Source of the DNA: Acidimicrobiales bacterium
GTDB taxonomy: Bacteria; Actinomycetota; Acidimicrobiia; Acidimicrobiales; Bog-793
NCBI GenBank assembly: GCA_035533595.1
Contig: DATLTN010000017.1
Span: 1 to 42,571, forward strand
Reading direction: 5' to 3'
DNA length: 42,571 bases
Below, in pieces: positions 14,945 through 22,652 of this stretch. The notes beneath the pieces are model-generated. The model was given only the letters and a program-made list of their open reading frames with translations, did no database searches and had not been told where the DNA came from. The first letter of the stretch is position 1. Every line of letters begins with the position of its first letter. Made by a program: the position numbers and the translations under genes.

Positions 14945-15640
14945 TCACAGCGCGCGGGCGATCGCGAGGAGCGAGCCGAGCGCGGCGAGGGCGAGCGAGG
15001 CCGTGCGGACGCGCGCGACCGAGAGGCGGCCGGCGAGGGCGAGGCCGAGCGGAGCACCGACCACCACCGCCGCCAGCAACGGCAGGGGGAGCTCTGCAGG
15101 CGGGCCGAGGATCGCGAGGCCGACGGCGTTCACGCCGAGGAAGTAGGCCTGCATCGTCGCCCGGCTCGTCGCCGGCTCCCAGCGGGCGTTCACCGCGAAG
15201 AGCACCACGGGAGGGCCGCCGACCCCGGTGGTGACGTTCATCGCACCGCTCAGCCCGCCGACGACGACCGTCGCCAGCGGGCCGCGCAGCCGCGGGAAGG
15301 AGATCCCCGACCAGACGACGAGGGTGCCGGCGAGGCAGAGCGCCCCGGCAGCGATCGTCCACGCCGCCCCGGCGCTCGCCCTCAGCACGAGGCCGATGGC
15401 CACGGTCGCGAGCGCGGCGGGCACGAAGAGCGCCCCCGCGGCGCGGCGCGTCACCAGGTGGTGGCCGCGCGCCAACAGGATGACGTTGAGCGCCACCGAG
15501 AGCACGAGATTGATCTCGATGCCGAGGGGCGCGTGGTAGCTGGCGATGAGGAAGGGCGCCGAGACGAGCGAGAAGCCGAAGCCCGTCATCGCCTGCACGG
15601 CGGCGCCGACGCCGACCATCACCCACGCGAGGACGACCAT
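14945..15640 (-). CDS. TauE/SafE (TSUP) family membrane transporter
   Basis: This protein of about 231 residues has seven or eight hydrophobic helices. It shows the family's internal duplication: TGFGFSLVSAPFLI near the N-terminus, and GGLSGAMNVTTGVGGPPVVLF in the middle, which is the diagnostic second motif. TSUP members export or import small organic or sulfur-containing anions such as sulfoacetate, sulfite or taurine-derived compounds; the substrate here is unknown. The ATG at 15640 is chosen over the TTG at 15658 because a TATCGT -10 hexamer lies 8 nt before it, consistent with leaderless initiation. The DUF3048 gene follows on the same strand. Confidence 0.88.
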   Translation of the reverse strand: MVVLAWVMVGVGAAVQAMTGFGFSLVSAPFLIASYHAPLGIEINLVLSVALNVILLARGHHLVTRRAAGALFVPAALATVAIGLVLRASAGAAWTIAAGALCLAGTLVVWSGISFPRLRGPLATVVVGGLSGAMNVTTGVGGPPVVLFAVNARWEPATSRATMQAYFLGVNAVGLAILGPPAELPLPLLAAVVVGAPLGLALAGRLSVARVRTASLALAALGSLLAIARAL

Positions 15641-15648
15641 TCCGGGGC

Positions 15649-15654
15649 ACGATA
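15649..15654 (-). promoter_or_regulatory. -10 element of a leaderless promoter for the TauE/SafE gene
   Basis: On the minus strand TATCGT is followed by 8 nt and the ATG at 15640. This spacing matches the other leaderless genes and decides the start. Confidence 0.45.
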
Positions 15655-15707
15655 ACAACAGCCCCTCACCGAGACGGGGCGATCGAAGGTGGACGGGGAG
15701 GTCGACG

Positions 15708-16370
15708 GTGTCCGAGGACGACTACTGGGCGCGCTGGCACGAGGCCTACGAGGACCCGACCTCGGAGCGCAGCCGGCGCCTGGCGACGGTGCAGCGCCAG
15801 CTACGGGCCGCCCTCGACGGTGCCCCGGAGGGGGAGGTGCGCCTCCTCAGCATGTGCGCCGGCGAGGGCCGCGACGTCATCGAGGTGCTCGCCGACCACC
15901 CTCGCGCCGGCGACGTGCGCGCGCTGCTCGTCGAGCGCAGCTCCGAGCTCGCCGCCCGCGCCGTCGCGGCGGCAGCGCACCACGGCCTCGGCGGCGTGCA
16001 GGTGCTCGCCGGCGACGCCTCGCTGACCGACGCCTACGCGGCGGTCGTCCCGGCGCACGTGCTCCTCGTGTGCGGCGTCTTCGGGAGCATCAGCCAGGCC
16101 GAGATCGAGGCCACCGTGGCCGAGCTGGGGCACCTCGCCACCACCGGCGCGGTGGCGATCTGGACCAAGCAGTCGAGCCCGCCGGACCTCCGCGAGTGGG
16201 TGCGCAGCGTCTTTGTCGCCGCCGGCCTCGAGGAGCTCGCCTACGCGACCGAGGAGGGTGCGACCTTCGGGGTCGGGAGCAACCGCTGGAGCGGCTCGCC
16301 GCTCGCGTTCCGCCCCGGGCGGAAGATGTTCGACTTCCGCCCGCGCACCTCGCCCGCGGGCGCCTCGTGA
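15708..16370 (+). CDS. Class I SAM-dependent methyltransferase-like protein
   Basis: This 220-residue protein has motif I as LLSMCAGEGRDVIEVLA, the strand-2 acidic residue in LLVERSSELAARA, and a following VQVLAGDAS motif. Methyltransferase strand 4 is HVLLVCGVFGSIS. The end (FGVGSNRWSGSPLAF) is conserved in an actinobacterial subgroup of unknown substrate. The start is GTG at 15708, following a GGGGAGG purine-rich stretch. It is divergent from the TauE/SafE gene and convergent with the MmgE/PrpD gene 21 nt downstream. Confidence 0.8.
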   Translation: MSEDDYWARWHEAYEDPTSERSRRLATVQRQLRAALDGAPEGEVRLLSMCAGEGRDVIEVLADHPRAGDVRALLVERSSELAARAVAAAAHHGLGGVQVLAGDASLTDAYAAVVPAHVLLVCGVFGSISQAEIEATVAELGHLATTGAVAIWTKQSSPPDLREWVRSVFVAAGLEELAYATEEGATFGVGSNRWSGSPLAFRPGRKMFDFRPRTSPAGAS

Positions 16371-16391
16371 GCGGCGCGCGCGGGGTCGGCC

Positions 16392-17765
16392 TCAGCCCGC
16401 CCGAGGGGTGACGAGGGCGCTCAGCACGGCGACATCGGCGAGGGACTCGAGGCCGTGCAGGTCCTCGAGGCACGCCTCGACGGCGGCGCCGGTGAGACCC
16501 CCCTCGGGGAGGAGCGCGCGGCACTTCTCGTCGACGTCGGCCCAGCGGATGCCGCGCGCGCCGGCGCCATTCGGGAGGTAGACGGTGGCCCGCCCCTCCC
16601 TCCTGGCGGCGCCGCTCACGGTCACCGTCGCTCCCTGGCGGTAGCGGTCGGCTTCGGCCTCGACGGAGGGGTCTGGGAGGAAGGCGACGCGGTCGATGAG
16701 GCGGTGGATGCGCTCGTCAGTGATCTTCTCCGGCGTCGCGTGCGCCCAGGAGAGGCCGCCGTCGGCGACCCCTGCGGCCGCGAAGTAGGCCGGGCTGTGC
16801 GCCATCGAGATGAGGTCGGTCAGGTGCAGCGGGCCGGAGAGGACGGCCATGTCGGGGCGGGCGACGGCGATCACGCTGACCTCCTCGGGGGCGATCCCCC
16901 CCTTCGCCGCGGCGAGCGCCGCCGCCTCGGCGATGGCGTGGAAGGAGTGCGCGCCGGGGCCGAGCTTGATCGCCATGTCAGTGACGATGTCGTACGCACC
17001 GCCGAGCCCCTCGCGCGCTGCGGCTGCGGCCCGTTCGCCGTCGTCGCCGCCGAAGGAGGAGAAGAAGCCGCCGCGCCCCTCGAAGACGCTCAGCTCGCCG
17101 TGGAAGCCCCCCTCGGCGGCGAGCGCGGCCTGCACTCCCTGCCAGGTCGCGGCGCCGGCGTGGTACTCGCGCGCGGTGCTCGTGTCCGCGGCCATCGTGA
17201 GGCCGCCGATCGAGGTCGCGGCGAGGCCGAGCGCCTCGGCCATCTGCCGGCGGTCGAGGCCGAGCAGCCGCCCGGCGGCGACGGCGGCGGCGAAGACGGC
17301 CCCGATCGAGCCGTGGAAGCCCCGGCGGCGAAAGCCCGGGGTGATGGCCGAGGCGATCCGCCCGGCCGCCTCGTAGCCGAGGACGACCGCGGCGACGAGC
17401 GCCGCGCCGCCGGCGTGGCGGGCCTCGCCGAGGGCGAGGGCGACGGCCGTCGCCGGCGTCCCGGCGTGCACGATGTTGCGCAGGTCGCTGTCGTCGGAGG
17501 CCGCGGCGTCGCTCGCCACCGCGTTCACCTGCGCGGCGGCGGCCGCAGGGAGGCGGCCGCCGGTGAACCACAGCGAGGACTCCGCCTTCCCGCCGCGCTG
17601 CTCGGCTAGGGACCGAAGCACTCGCGTCGAGTCGATCGCGATGCCGCACGCCGCGCTCGCGAGGGTGCTCGCGACGACCATCGCGCCGTGCTCGCGCGCC
17701 ACCGCGGGGAGCTCCTCCGGCCGCGCCTCCGCGAAGAACGCGCCGAGCTCCTCGGCGAGCGTCAC
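16392..17765 (-). CDS. MmgE/PrpD family protein (2-methylcitrate dehydratase-like)
   Basis: This 457-residue protein aligns along its length with the MmgE/PrpD family. An N-terminal helical domain contains STLASAACGIAIDSTRVLR. The central motif DDSDLRNIVHAGTPATAVALA corresponds to the family's conserved HPG(S/T) region. RRRGFHGSIGAVFAAAVAA and a C-terminal small domain with the SMAHSPAYFAAAG segment follow. PrpD dehydrates 2-methylcitrate, but many actinobacterial paralogues act on other hydroxy-tricarboxylates or related compounds. No prpB or prpC is nearby, so the substrate is open. The GTG at 17765 is preferred because the upstream codons are Arg/Pro low-complexity. Confidence 0.87.
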   Translation of the reverse strand: MTLAEELGAFFAEARPEELPAVAREHGAMVVASTLASAACGIAIDSTRVLRSLAEQRGGKAESSLWFTGGRLPAAAAAQVNAVASDAAASDDSDLRNIVHAGTPATAVALALGEARHAGGAALVAAVVLGYEAAGRIASAITPGFRRRGFHGSIGAVFAAAVAAGRLLGLDRRQMAEALGLAATSIGGLTMAADTSTAREYHAGAATWQGVQAALAAEGGFHGELSVFEGRGGFFSSFGGDDGERAAAAAREGLGGAYDIVTDMAIKLGPGAHSFHAIAEAAALAAAKGGIAPEEVSVIAVARPDMAVLSGPLHLTDLISMAHSPAYFAAAGVADGGLSWAHATPEKITDERIHRLIDRVAFLPDPSVEAEADRYRQGATVTVSGAARREGRATVYLPNGAGARGIRWADVDEKCRALLPEGGLTGAAVEACLEDLHGLESLADVAVLSALVTPRAG

Positions 17766-17985
17766 GCCGGGCGGCCCCCGGCCAGGGCGCCGCGCGGCGG
17801 CTGCGCCGGGCACACGCCGCGGGCCGGGCTGCTCGCTCGCTCACCGTCGCGCTGCATCGCCCCTCCCGTTCGGCCGGCTGGGTCGAGAGACTACCGACTG
17901 CCCGTGGGGGGCGGCCGGGAGGCCACGGCACCGAACCCTCGATATCGTGAGGCGGCGCTTCGGGTATGCGGCACGAGGAGGGGCG

Positions 17986-19626
17986 ATGGCGCGGCGTTAT
18001 CAGGTCGTGATCGTGGGGGGCGGCCCGGTGGGGGTCGCGCTCGCGGTGGAGCTCGGTCAGCGGGGGATCAGCTGCGTCGTGGTCGAGCGCCACCTCGCCA
18101 CCCAGCGCATCCCGAAGGGTCAGAACCTCTCGCAACGGACGCTCGAGCACTTCTACTTCTGGCACTGCGTCGACGAGCTGCGCGCGGCGCGCATCCTCCC
18201 GCCGGGTTACCCGATCGGCGGCGCGACGGCCTACCAGAACCTGCGCTCGCAGTACTGGTACGCGCCGCCGGGGCGCGAGCTCGTCGGCGCCTACTACTTC
18301 CAGGCCAACGAGCGCCTCCCCCAGTACCTCACCGAGGAGGTGCTGCGGAAGCGCTCGGCGGCGCTCGAGAACGTCACCCACCGCTACGGCTGTGTGGCGA
18401 AGTCGATCGAGCAGGACGAGGCAGGGGTGCGCGTCCTCGTCGCCGACGAGACCTGGCCCTACGAGGAGGAGGTCCTCGAGGGCGACTACCTCGTCGGCTG
18501 CGACGGCGGCCGCTCGCTCGTGCGCGAGACCCTAGGCATCGAGCGTCACGGCCCGGACTTCGGCCAGAAGATGTGCCTCCTCGTCTTCAGATCCCGCGAG
18601 TTCCACGAGGGCCTCGCGCACTTCCCCGAGCTCACCACCTATCGCGTCCTTGACCCCGAGGCTGGAGGGGTCTGGCAGTTCTTCGGCCGCGTCGACGTCG
18701 GGGAGTCGTGGTTCTTCCACGGCCCCGTGCCGCGCGACGCGACGCGCGAGGACTACGACTTCCAGGCGATGCTCGAGCGCGCGGCCGGCTTCTCCTTCAA
18801 GGCCGAGATCGACCACGTCGGCTTCTGGGAGCTGCGCATCGAGGTCGCCGAGCGCTACCGCGAGGGCCGCGCCTTCATCGCCGGTGACGCCGCGCACAGT
18901 CACCCGCCCTACGGCGCCTTCGGCCTCAACACGGGCCTCGAGGACGCCACCAACCTCGGCTGGAAGCTCGCCGCCACGCTGCAGGGGTGGGGGAGCGAGG
19001 GTCTGCTCGACTCCTACAGCGAGGAGCGCCAACCGATCTTCGTCGAGACGGCCGAGCTGATCATCGCCGACGGCATCGTCCGCGACCGCGAGTTCCTCGA
19101 GGCCTTCAGCCCCGAGCGCGACGCGGCCGCGTTCGAGGCCGCGTGGGCGGAGATGACCGGCGGCGGCGGCGCCCAGGGCTACGCCGGGGCGGGGGTGCAG
19201 GGCTACGAGCCGCACTACGCGGGCTCCTCGGTGGTGGCGGGCGACGTGGGGGCGCCGATCAGCATCCGCGGCAGCCACAGCCACGCCGCGCTCGCCGGGC
19301 ACCACCTCTCCCCGCAGCTGCTGCGCTCGGGGCGCAACGTCTTCGAGGAGCTGGGCGAGGGCTTCACCCTTCTCGTCCTCGGCCCCGACGACGAGAAGGT
19401 CGCGGCCTTCGCCGCCGCGGCGGGGGCGACGGCGGTGCCGCTCACGATCGTGCGCTCTCCGGGCGACGAGGCGCGTGCCGCCTACGAGGCGCCCTTCATC
19501 CTCGTCCGCCCCGACCAGTACGTCGTCTGGTCGGGCGAGCACCTCCCCGACGACCCCGAGGAGCTGCTCGCGCTTGTGACGGGGCGCGCCGCTCAGCCGC
19601 TCCCGACCTCGAGCAGCTCGAGGTAG
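17986..19626 (+). CDS. FAD-dependent monooxygenase (PheA/TfdB-type hydroxylase)
   Basis: This 546-residue flavoprotein has the dinucleotide fold VVIVGGGPVGVALAVELGQRG at the N-terminus and the DG motif (YLVGCDGGRSLVRETLG) near residue 170. The second FAD motif is FIAGDAAHSHPPYGAFG, followed by LNTGLEDATNLGWKLA. A C-terminal thioredoxin-like domain (about 430-540, FTLLVLGPDDEKVAAFAAAAG) is typical of phenol-hydroxylase-type aromatic monooxygenases. It should hydroxylate an aromatic or polyketide substrate using NAD(P)H and oxygen. The ATG is preceded by GAGGAGGGG. Its last 34 bp overlap the convergent VOC gene. Confidence 0.92.
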   Translation: MARRYQVVIVGGGPVGVALAVELGQRGISCVVVERHLATQRIPKGQNLSQRTLEHFYFWHCVDELRAARILPPGYPIGGATAYQNLRSQYWYAPPGRELVGAYYFQANERLPQYLTEEVLRKRSAALENVTHRYGCVAKSIEQDEAGVRVLVADETWPYEEEVLEGDYLVGCDGGRSLVRETLGIERHGPDFGQKMCLLVFRSREFHEGLAHFPELTTYRVLDPEAGGVWQFFGRVDVGESWFFHGPVPRDATREDYDFQAMLERAAGFSFKAEIDHVGFWELRIEVAERYREGRAFIAGDAAHSHPPYGAFGLNTGLEDATNLGWKLAATLQGWGSEGLLDSYSEERQPIFVETAELIIADGIVRDREFLEAFSPERDAAAFEAAWAEMTGGGGAQGYAGAGVQGYEPHYAGSSVVAGDVGAPISIRGSHSHAALAGHHLSPQLLRSGRNVFEELGEGFTLLVLGPDDEKVAAFAAAAGATAVPLTIVRSPGDEARAAYEAPFILVRPDQYVVWSGEHLPDDPEELLALVTGRAAQPLPTSSSSR

Positions 19627-19994
19627 TTGCCGGCGGGGTCCGAGAAGAAGGACTGCCGGCGCGGCCCGACGGGACGCGGGTCGGTGATCTCGATCCCTGC
19701 GACGCGCAGCCCGGCGACCGCGGCGTCGAGGTCCTCGACGGCGAAGGCGAAGTGCTGGCCGCGCGCCTCGGGGACCTCCCCTTCGATGAGGTGGAGCTGC
19801 TGGTCGCCGACGTCGATCCAGGCGCCCCCGAAGGCGAAGTCCGGGCGGTCCGTGCGCAGCGGCAGGCCGAGGACCTCGGTGTAGAAGCGGATCGCCTCGC
19901 CGACGTCCTTCACGTTGATCGAGACGTGGTGGACGCCGGCGGTGCGCAGCGTGGGCGGGCGCACCGCTGCGTCGGTGGAGGGGGAGACGGGCAT
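19593..19994 (-). CDS. VOC family (glyoxalase/dioxygenase superfamily) protein
   Basis: This 133-residue protein is a single VOC domain. GVHHVSINVKDVGEAIRFYTEVLG provides the first metal histidine. QLHLIEGE supplies the second, QHFAFAVEDLDAAVAGL the third, and QSFFSDPAGNYLELLE the C-terminal glutamate. All four positions expected for a metal-dependent member are present, unlike a pure binding protein. The ATG has an AGGAG ribosome-binding site. It overlaps the convergent FAD monooxygenase by 34 bp. It shares a back-to-back -10 element with the divergent alkyltransferase-like gene. The reaction is unknown. Confidence 0.88.
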   Translation of the reverse strand: MPVSPSTDAAVRPPTLRTAGVHHVSINVKDVGEAIRFYTEVLGLPLRTDRPDFAFGGAWIDVGDQQLHLIEGEVPEARGQHFAFAVEDLDAAVAGLRVAGIEITDPRPVGPRRQSFFSDPAGNYLELLEVGSG

Positions 19995-20041
19995 CGGGCG
20001 CTCCTCTCGGCGAGGTGGATGACGCACCACCGGCCGCGGCC

Positions 20042-20051
20042 ACGATACCGT
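20042..20051. promoter_or_regulatory. Bidirectional -10 element between VOC and alkyltransferase-like genes
   Basis: Within ACGATACCGT the plus strand reads TACCGT (20046-20051), 6 nt before the GTG at 20058. The minus strand reads TATCGT (20047-20042), about 48 nt before the VOC ATG. The two hexamers share the central TA pair. Confidence 0.5.
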
Positions 20052-20057
20052 GCGCTC

Positions 20058-20423
20058 GTGGCAGGACACCTTCCCGAGGACGGGGGGCGACCCCGGGCGC
20101 GCCCCGGCGAGCTCGTGCGCGCGATCCTCGACGCGGTCGACGCGCTCGCGCCCGGCAGCGTCGCCACCTACGGCGAGATCGCCGATGCCGCCGGCGCCTC
20201 GCCCCGCCAGGTGGGACAGGTCCTCTCGCGCCACGGCGAGGAGGTCCCCTGGCAGCGGGTGGTGATGGCGAGCGGGGTCCCCGCCGCGCACCTCGCCGAG
20301 CGACAGCTGGCGCTGCTCGCCGCCGAGGGGGTGCCGCTGTGTGACGGCGGCACGCGTGTCGACTGGGGCGCGCTCCGCCACGACCCGCGTCAGCAGGAGC
20401 TGTTCGGCGCCCTGGAGGTCTAG
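20058..20423 (+). CDS. Alkyltransferase-like (ATL) DNA-binding protein
   Basis: This 121-residue protein matches the DNA-binding domain of O6-methylguanine methyltransferases. SVATYGEIADAAGASPRQVGQVLSRHG is the helix-turn-helix with the arginine finger (about residue 50). In place of the catalytic PCHR motif it has VPWQRVV, with Trp at position 65. This is the mark of ATL proteins, which bind alkylated guanine and hand it to nucleotide excision repair without removing the alkyl group. The GTG start lies 6 nt after a TACCGT -10. It overlaps the opposite ferritin-like gene by four bases. A catalytically complete Ogt is encoded separately at 41.2 kb. Confidence 0.88.
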   Translation: MAGHLPEDGGRPRARPGELVRAILDAVDALAPGSVATYGEIADAAGASPRQVGQVLSRHGEEVPWQRVVMASGVPAAHLAERQLALLAAEGVPLCDGGTRVDWGALRHDPRQQELFGALEV

Positions 20424-21235
20424 GAGGCGAGCTGCGCGCGCGGGCCGAGGCGCTCCGCGGCGCGGCTCACGAGGTGCATGCCGTCGAGGCCGGGGAGGCG
20501 GTCGATTTGGCGGTCGATGCGCGCCGCCGCCTTCTCCCCGTCGACCCCGCAGAACAGATAGCCGGCGAGGAAGGCGACCTCGCTCTTTGGCATCACCCCC
20601 GAGCCGACGGGCGCCCAGAGGTGCGCGAGCGCGGAGCGGGTGAGGCGGCGCGCAAGCGGGCTCTCCTCGAGGCGGAGCGACGCCTCGCGCTGGTAGAAGT
20701 CGATGTGGCGACCCTCCTGGCGCATGATCCGGCAGAGCAGCTCGGAGAGGACCGGGTGGTCGGCGAGCTGGCTCAGGCGGGCGTAGCCGGCCTGTGTGGA
20801 CCACTCGTTCACCGCGCCCCAGGCGAGGTGCAGCGCGCTCATCGTCGGCAGCACCGCCGTCGAGAGCTGGGAGAGGAGCGGTCGCAGCCGGTCGTGCAGG
20901 CCGAGGCGCTGGCGGACGACGCTGATGCGCGCCTCGTTGCCCGGCTCGTCGTGCAGCTGCAGGACCTCACCGATCGCCTCTCCGTGCCAGTGCTCCTCGT
21001 AGACCCAGATCGTGAGGAAGGTCGTCATTGCCGGGTCGCGGTGCAGGCGCGTCACCAACAGGTCGCGTAGGTAGCAGACCGTGTGGTGCTCGACGTCGTG
21101 CATGTAGCGCAGCGCGCGCAGCGTCTCGGGCTCGAGGGGTCGGCTGCGGAAGGCCGCGAAGTCGATGCCCTCGAGGTCGAGCGCGTGGCTACGCCCCTGC
21201 CACTTCTTTCGAGCGGTCTCGGGCGTCGCACTCAC
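20420..21235 (-). CDS. Ferritin-like di-iron protein, acyl-ACP-desaturase-like
   Basis: This 271-residue helical protein carries two ExxH di-iron motifs: EEHWH in IWVYEEHWHGEAIGEVL (about residue 80) and EGRH in IMRQEGRHIDFYQ (about residue 165). Additional glutamates occur in MHDVEHHTVCYLRDLL and VNEWSTQAGY. This spacing fits the acyl-ACP desaturase/ribonucleotide-reductase-like superfamily. A desaturase or hydroxylase activity is possible but not shown. The GTG at 21235 has an AGGAG ribosome-binding site. The upstream membrane-protein gene ends 8 nt before it, so the two are co-transcribed. Confidence 0.8.
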   Translation of the reverse strand: MSATPETARKKWQGRSHALDLEGIDFAAFRSRPLEPETLRALRYMHDVEHHTVCYLRDLLVTRLHRDPAMTTFLTIWVYEEHWHGEAIGEVLQLHDEPGNEARISVVRQRLGLHDRLRPLLSQLSTAVLPTMSALHLAWGAVNEWSTQAGYARLSQLADHPVLSELLCRIMRQEGRHIDFYQREASLRLEESPLARRLTRSALAHLWAPVGSGVMPKSEVAFLAGYLFCGVDGEKAAARIDRQIDRLPGLDGMHLVSRAAERLGPRAQLAS

Positions 21236-21242
21236 GCGTCTC

Positions 21243-21860
21243 CTACGGAGCGACTGGCGTTCCCGGACGTGCGAGCCGGGTGTACTGGCGACGGTCAACT
21301 CGCATGCCAAAAGCGTACCGAGGAGCGACGCGAAAGGCACCGACCGCGACGAGCGCGAGGAGCGGCATCTCGCCGGGGTCGTTGGCCGAGCCGGTGAAGA
21401 GGCCGCCGAGGTTCTCGCCGAGGAGCCAGAACGCGCCGAGGAGGCAGAGCACGGCGGCGAGCGCCGCCTGAGGGAGGGGGCGGGCGACGGCGAGGAGGAG
21501 GGTGAGCTCGACGGCAAGGAGGCCGAGGGTCACGGCGAGCGCGTGACCGCTCGTAAAGGCCCCGAGGGCGCGGTCGACGCGGGCGAGCGCGGCCGGCTCG
21601 CCGACGGCGAGCGACTGGTAGTCGGCGCGCAGCCGCAGCGACGCCGGATAGGGCGAGGCCGCCTCGAGGAGGAGCCCCGCCGCGAGGACGACGGCCCACA
21701 CCCGGCGGAGGCGCGCGCCGAGCGCCGCCGGGTCGCCGCCGAGGCTGCAGAAGAGGACCGCCGCGAGCGCGGCGTAGAGGAGGGCGGGGCCGGGGGAGCC
21801 GAAGGCGAGGCCGCCGAAGCCGCTCGCGACGCCGCCGAGGCCCTCGCCGAGGACCCACAC
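21243..21860 (-). CDS. Polytopic membrane protein, probably 5'-truncated
   Basis: This 205-residue protein has about five membrane helices. Its first residues (VLGEGLGGVASGFGGLAFG, then PGPALLYAALAAVLF) look like the middle of a known family of actinobacterial membrane proteins. In that family the same GEGxGG(L)xTG...PGAxLLYA motif follows about 100 residues of N-terminal helices; this comparison is from memory. Upstream in this frame only about 13 codons without a start precede a stop near 21900, so the N-terminal part appears lost. A GTG at 21860 could still start a shortened product. A later motif, FWLLGENLGGLFTG, repeats the pattern. It is followed after 8 nt by the di-iron protein gene. 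Confidence 0.55.
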   Translation of the reverse strand: MWVLGEGLGGVASGFGGLAFGSPGPALLYAALAAVLFCSLGGDPAALGARLRRVWAVVLAAGLLLEAASPYPASLRLRADYQSLAVGEPAALARVDRALGAFTSGHALAVTLGLLAVELTLLLAVARPLPQAALAAVLCLLGAFWLLGENLGGLFTGSANDPGEMPLLALVAVGAFRVAPRYAFGMRVDRRQYTRLARPGTPVAP

Positions 21861-21984
21861 CGCGAGCGCCTCCAGGCGCTGCGGGCGCGGCGCCCGACGT
21901 CACCTCTACGGGGCGGCCGCGCCCGGCGGATGCGGGAACTGCGAAACTTGCGAAGTGCCGAGCCCGCGTGCCCTCGCGCGCCGT

Positions 21985-22002
21985 GTCCCGGCAAGCCGGG
22001 AC
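21985..22002 (+). promoter_or_regulatory. Stem-loop upstream of the ECF sigma gene
   Basis: GTCCCGG (21985-21991) and CCGGGAC (21996-22002) form a perfect 7-bp stem with a CAAG loop, 57 nt before the sigma-factor ATG. It could be part of the 5' leader or an operator; nothing further can be said. Confidence 0.3.
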
Positions 22003-22058
22003 GACCGCCCTGCGACGGGCCCGCGCCGGTGGCCATCCGCCGGACCGGCCCGCTCCGT

Positions 22059-22652
22059 ATGAGCTTCGTGCGCAACGATTTCGCCACCGCGAGCGACGCG
22101 AGCCTCGTGCTCCTCGTCGCCCGCTGGCACGAGTCCGCCCTCGCCGAGCTCTACCGCCGTCACGCCGGAGCGGTCTTCGGCCTCGCCCGCCGGCTCCTGA
22201 ACGACGCCGTCCTCGCCGAGGAGGTCGTGCAGGAGGTCTTCCTCCGCCTGTGGCGCCAGCCGGAGCGCTACGACCCCGAGCGCGGGTCGCTCCGCTCCTT
22301 CCTGCTCTCGGCGAGCCACAGCCGGGCGATCGACACCCTCCGCTCTGAGGGGGCGCGCCGCGACCGGGAGAACCGGGACGCGTTGCGCACCGCCGAGGCC
22401 GGCTATGACCTCGAGCGCGAGGTCGCGGACCTCACCCTCGCCGAGCACGTCCGCAGCGCGCTGAGGTCCCTCCCCGAGAACGAGCAGCGGCCGATCGCGC
22501 TCGCCTACTTCGCCGGCCACACCTACCGCGAGGTCGCCGAGCTCCTCGGGGAGCCGGAGGGGACCGTGAAGGGGAGGATCCGCGCCGGCCTGCGGCGGAT
22601 GCACGACGCTCTCGCCGGAAGCGGCATGGTGGCGGGAGGATGGCCGGAGTGA
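22059..22652 (+). CDS. ECF (sigma-70 family, group 4) RNA polymerase sigma factor
   Basis: This 197-residue protein has region 2 (ALAELYRRHAGAVFGLARRL, then EEVVQEVFLRLWRQ and GSLRSFLLSASHSRAIDTLR) and region 4 (ALRSLPENEQRPIALAYF with the helix-turn-helix TYREVAELLGEPEGTVKGR). It is closest in look to SigK/SigL-type actinobacterial ECF factors. Its stop codon overlaps the start of the anti-sigma gene (TGATG), so translation is probably coupled. The ATG at 22059 has no good ribosome-binding site. Targets are not visible in the window: I did not find a repeated GGAAC/CGTC-type promoter. Confidence 0.93.
   Translation: MSFVRNDFATASDASLVLLVARWHESALAELYRRHAGAVFGLARRLLNDAVLAEEVVQEVFLRLWRQPERYDPERGSLRSFLLSASHSRAIDTLRSEGARRDRENRDALRTAEAGYDLEREVADLTLAEHVRSALRSLPENEQRPIALAYFAGHTYREVAELLGEPEGTVKGRIRAGLRRMHDALAGSGMVAGGWPE

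Noticed and set aside
22640-22652. ATG 22640 as anti-sigma start
   Set aside because: The ATG at 22652 forms a TGATG coupling with the sigma stop; 22640 stays possible but its purine stretch is too close to act as a ribosome-binding site.
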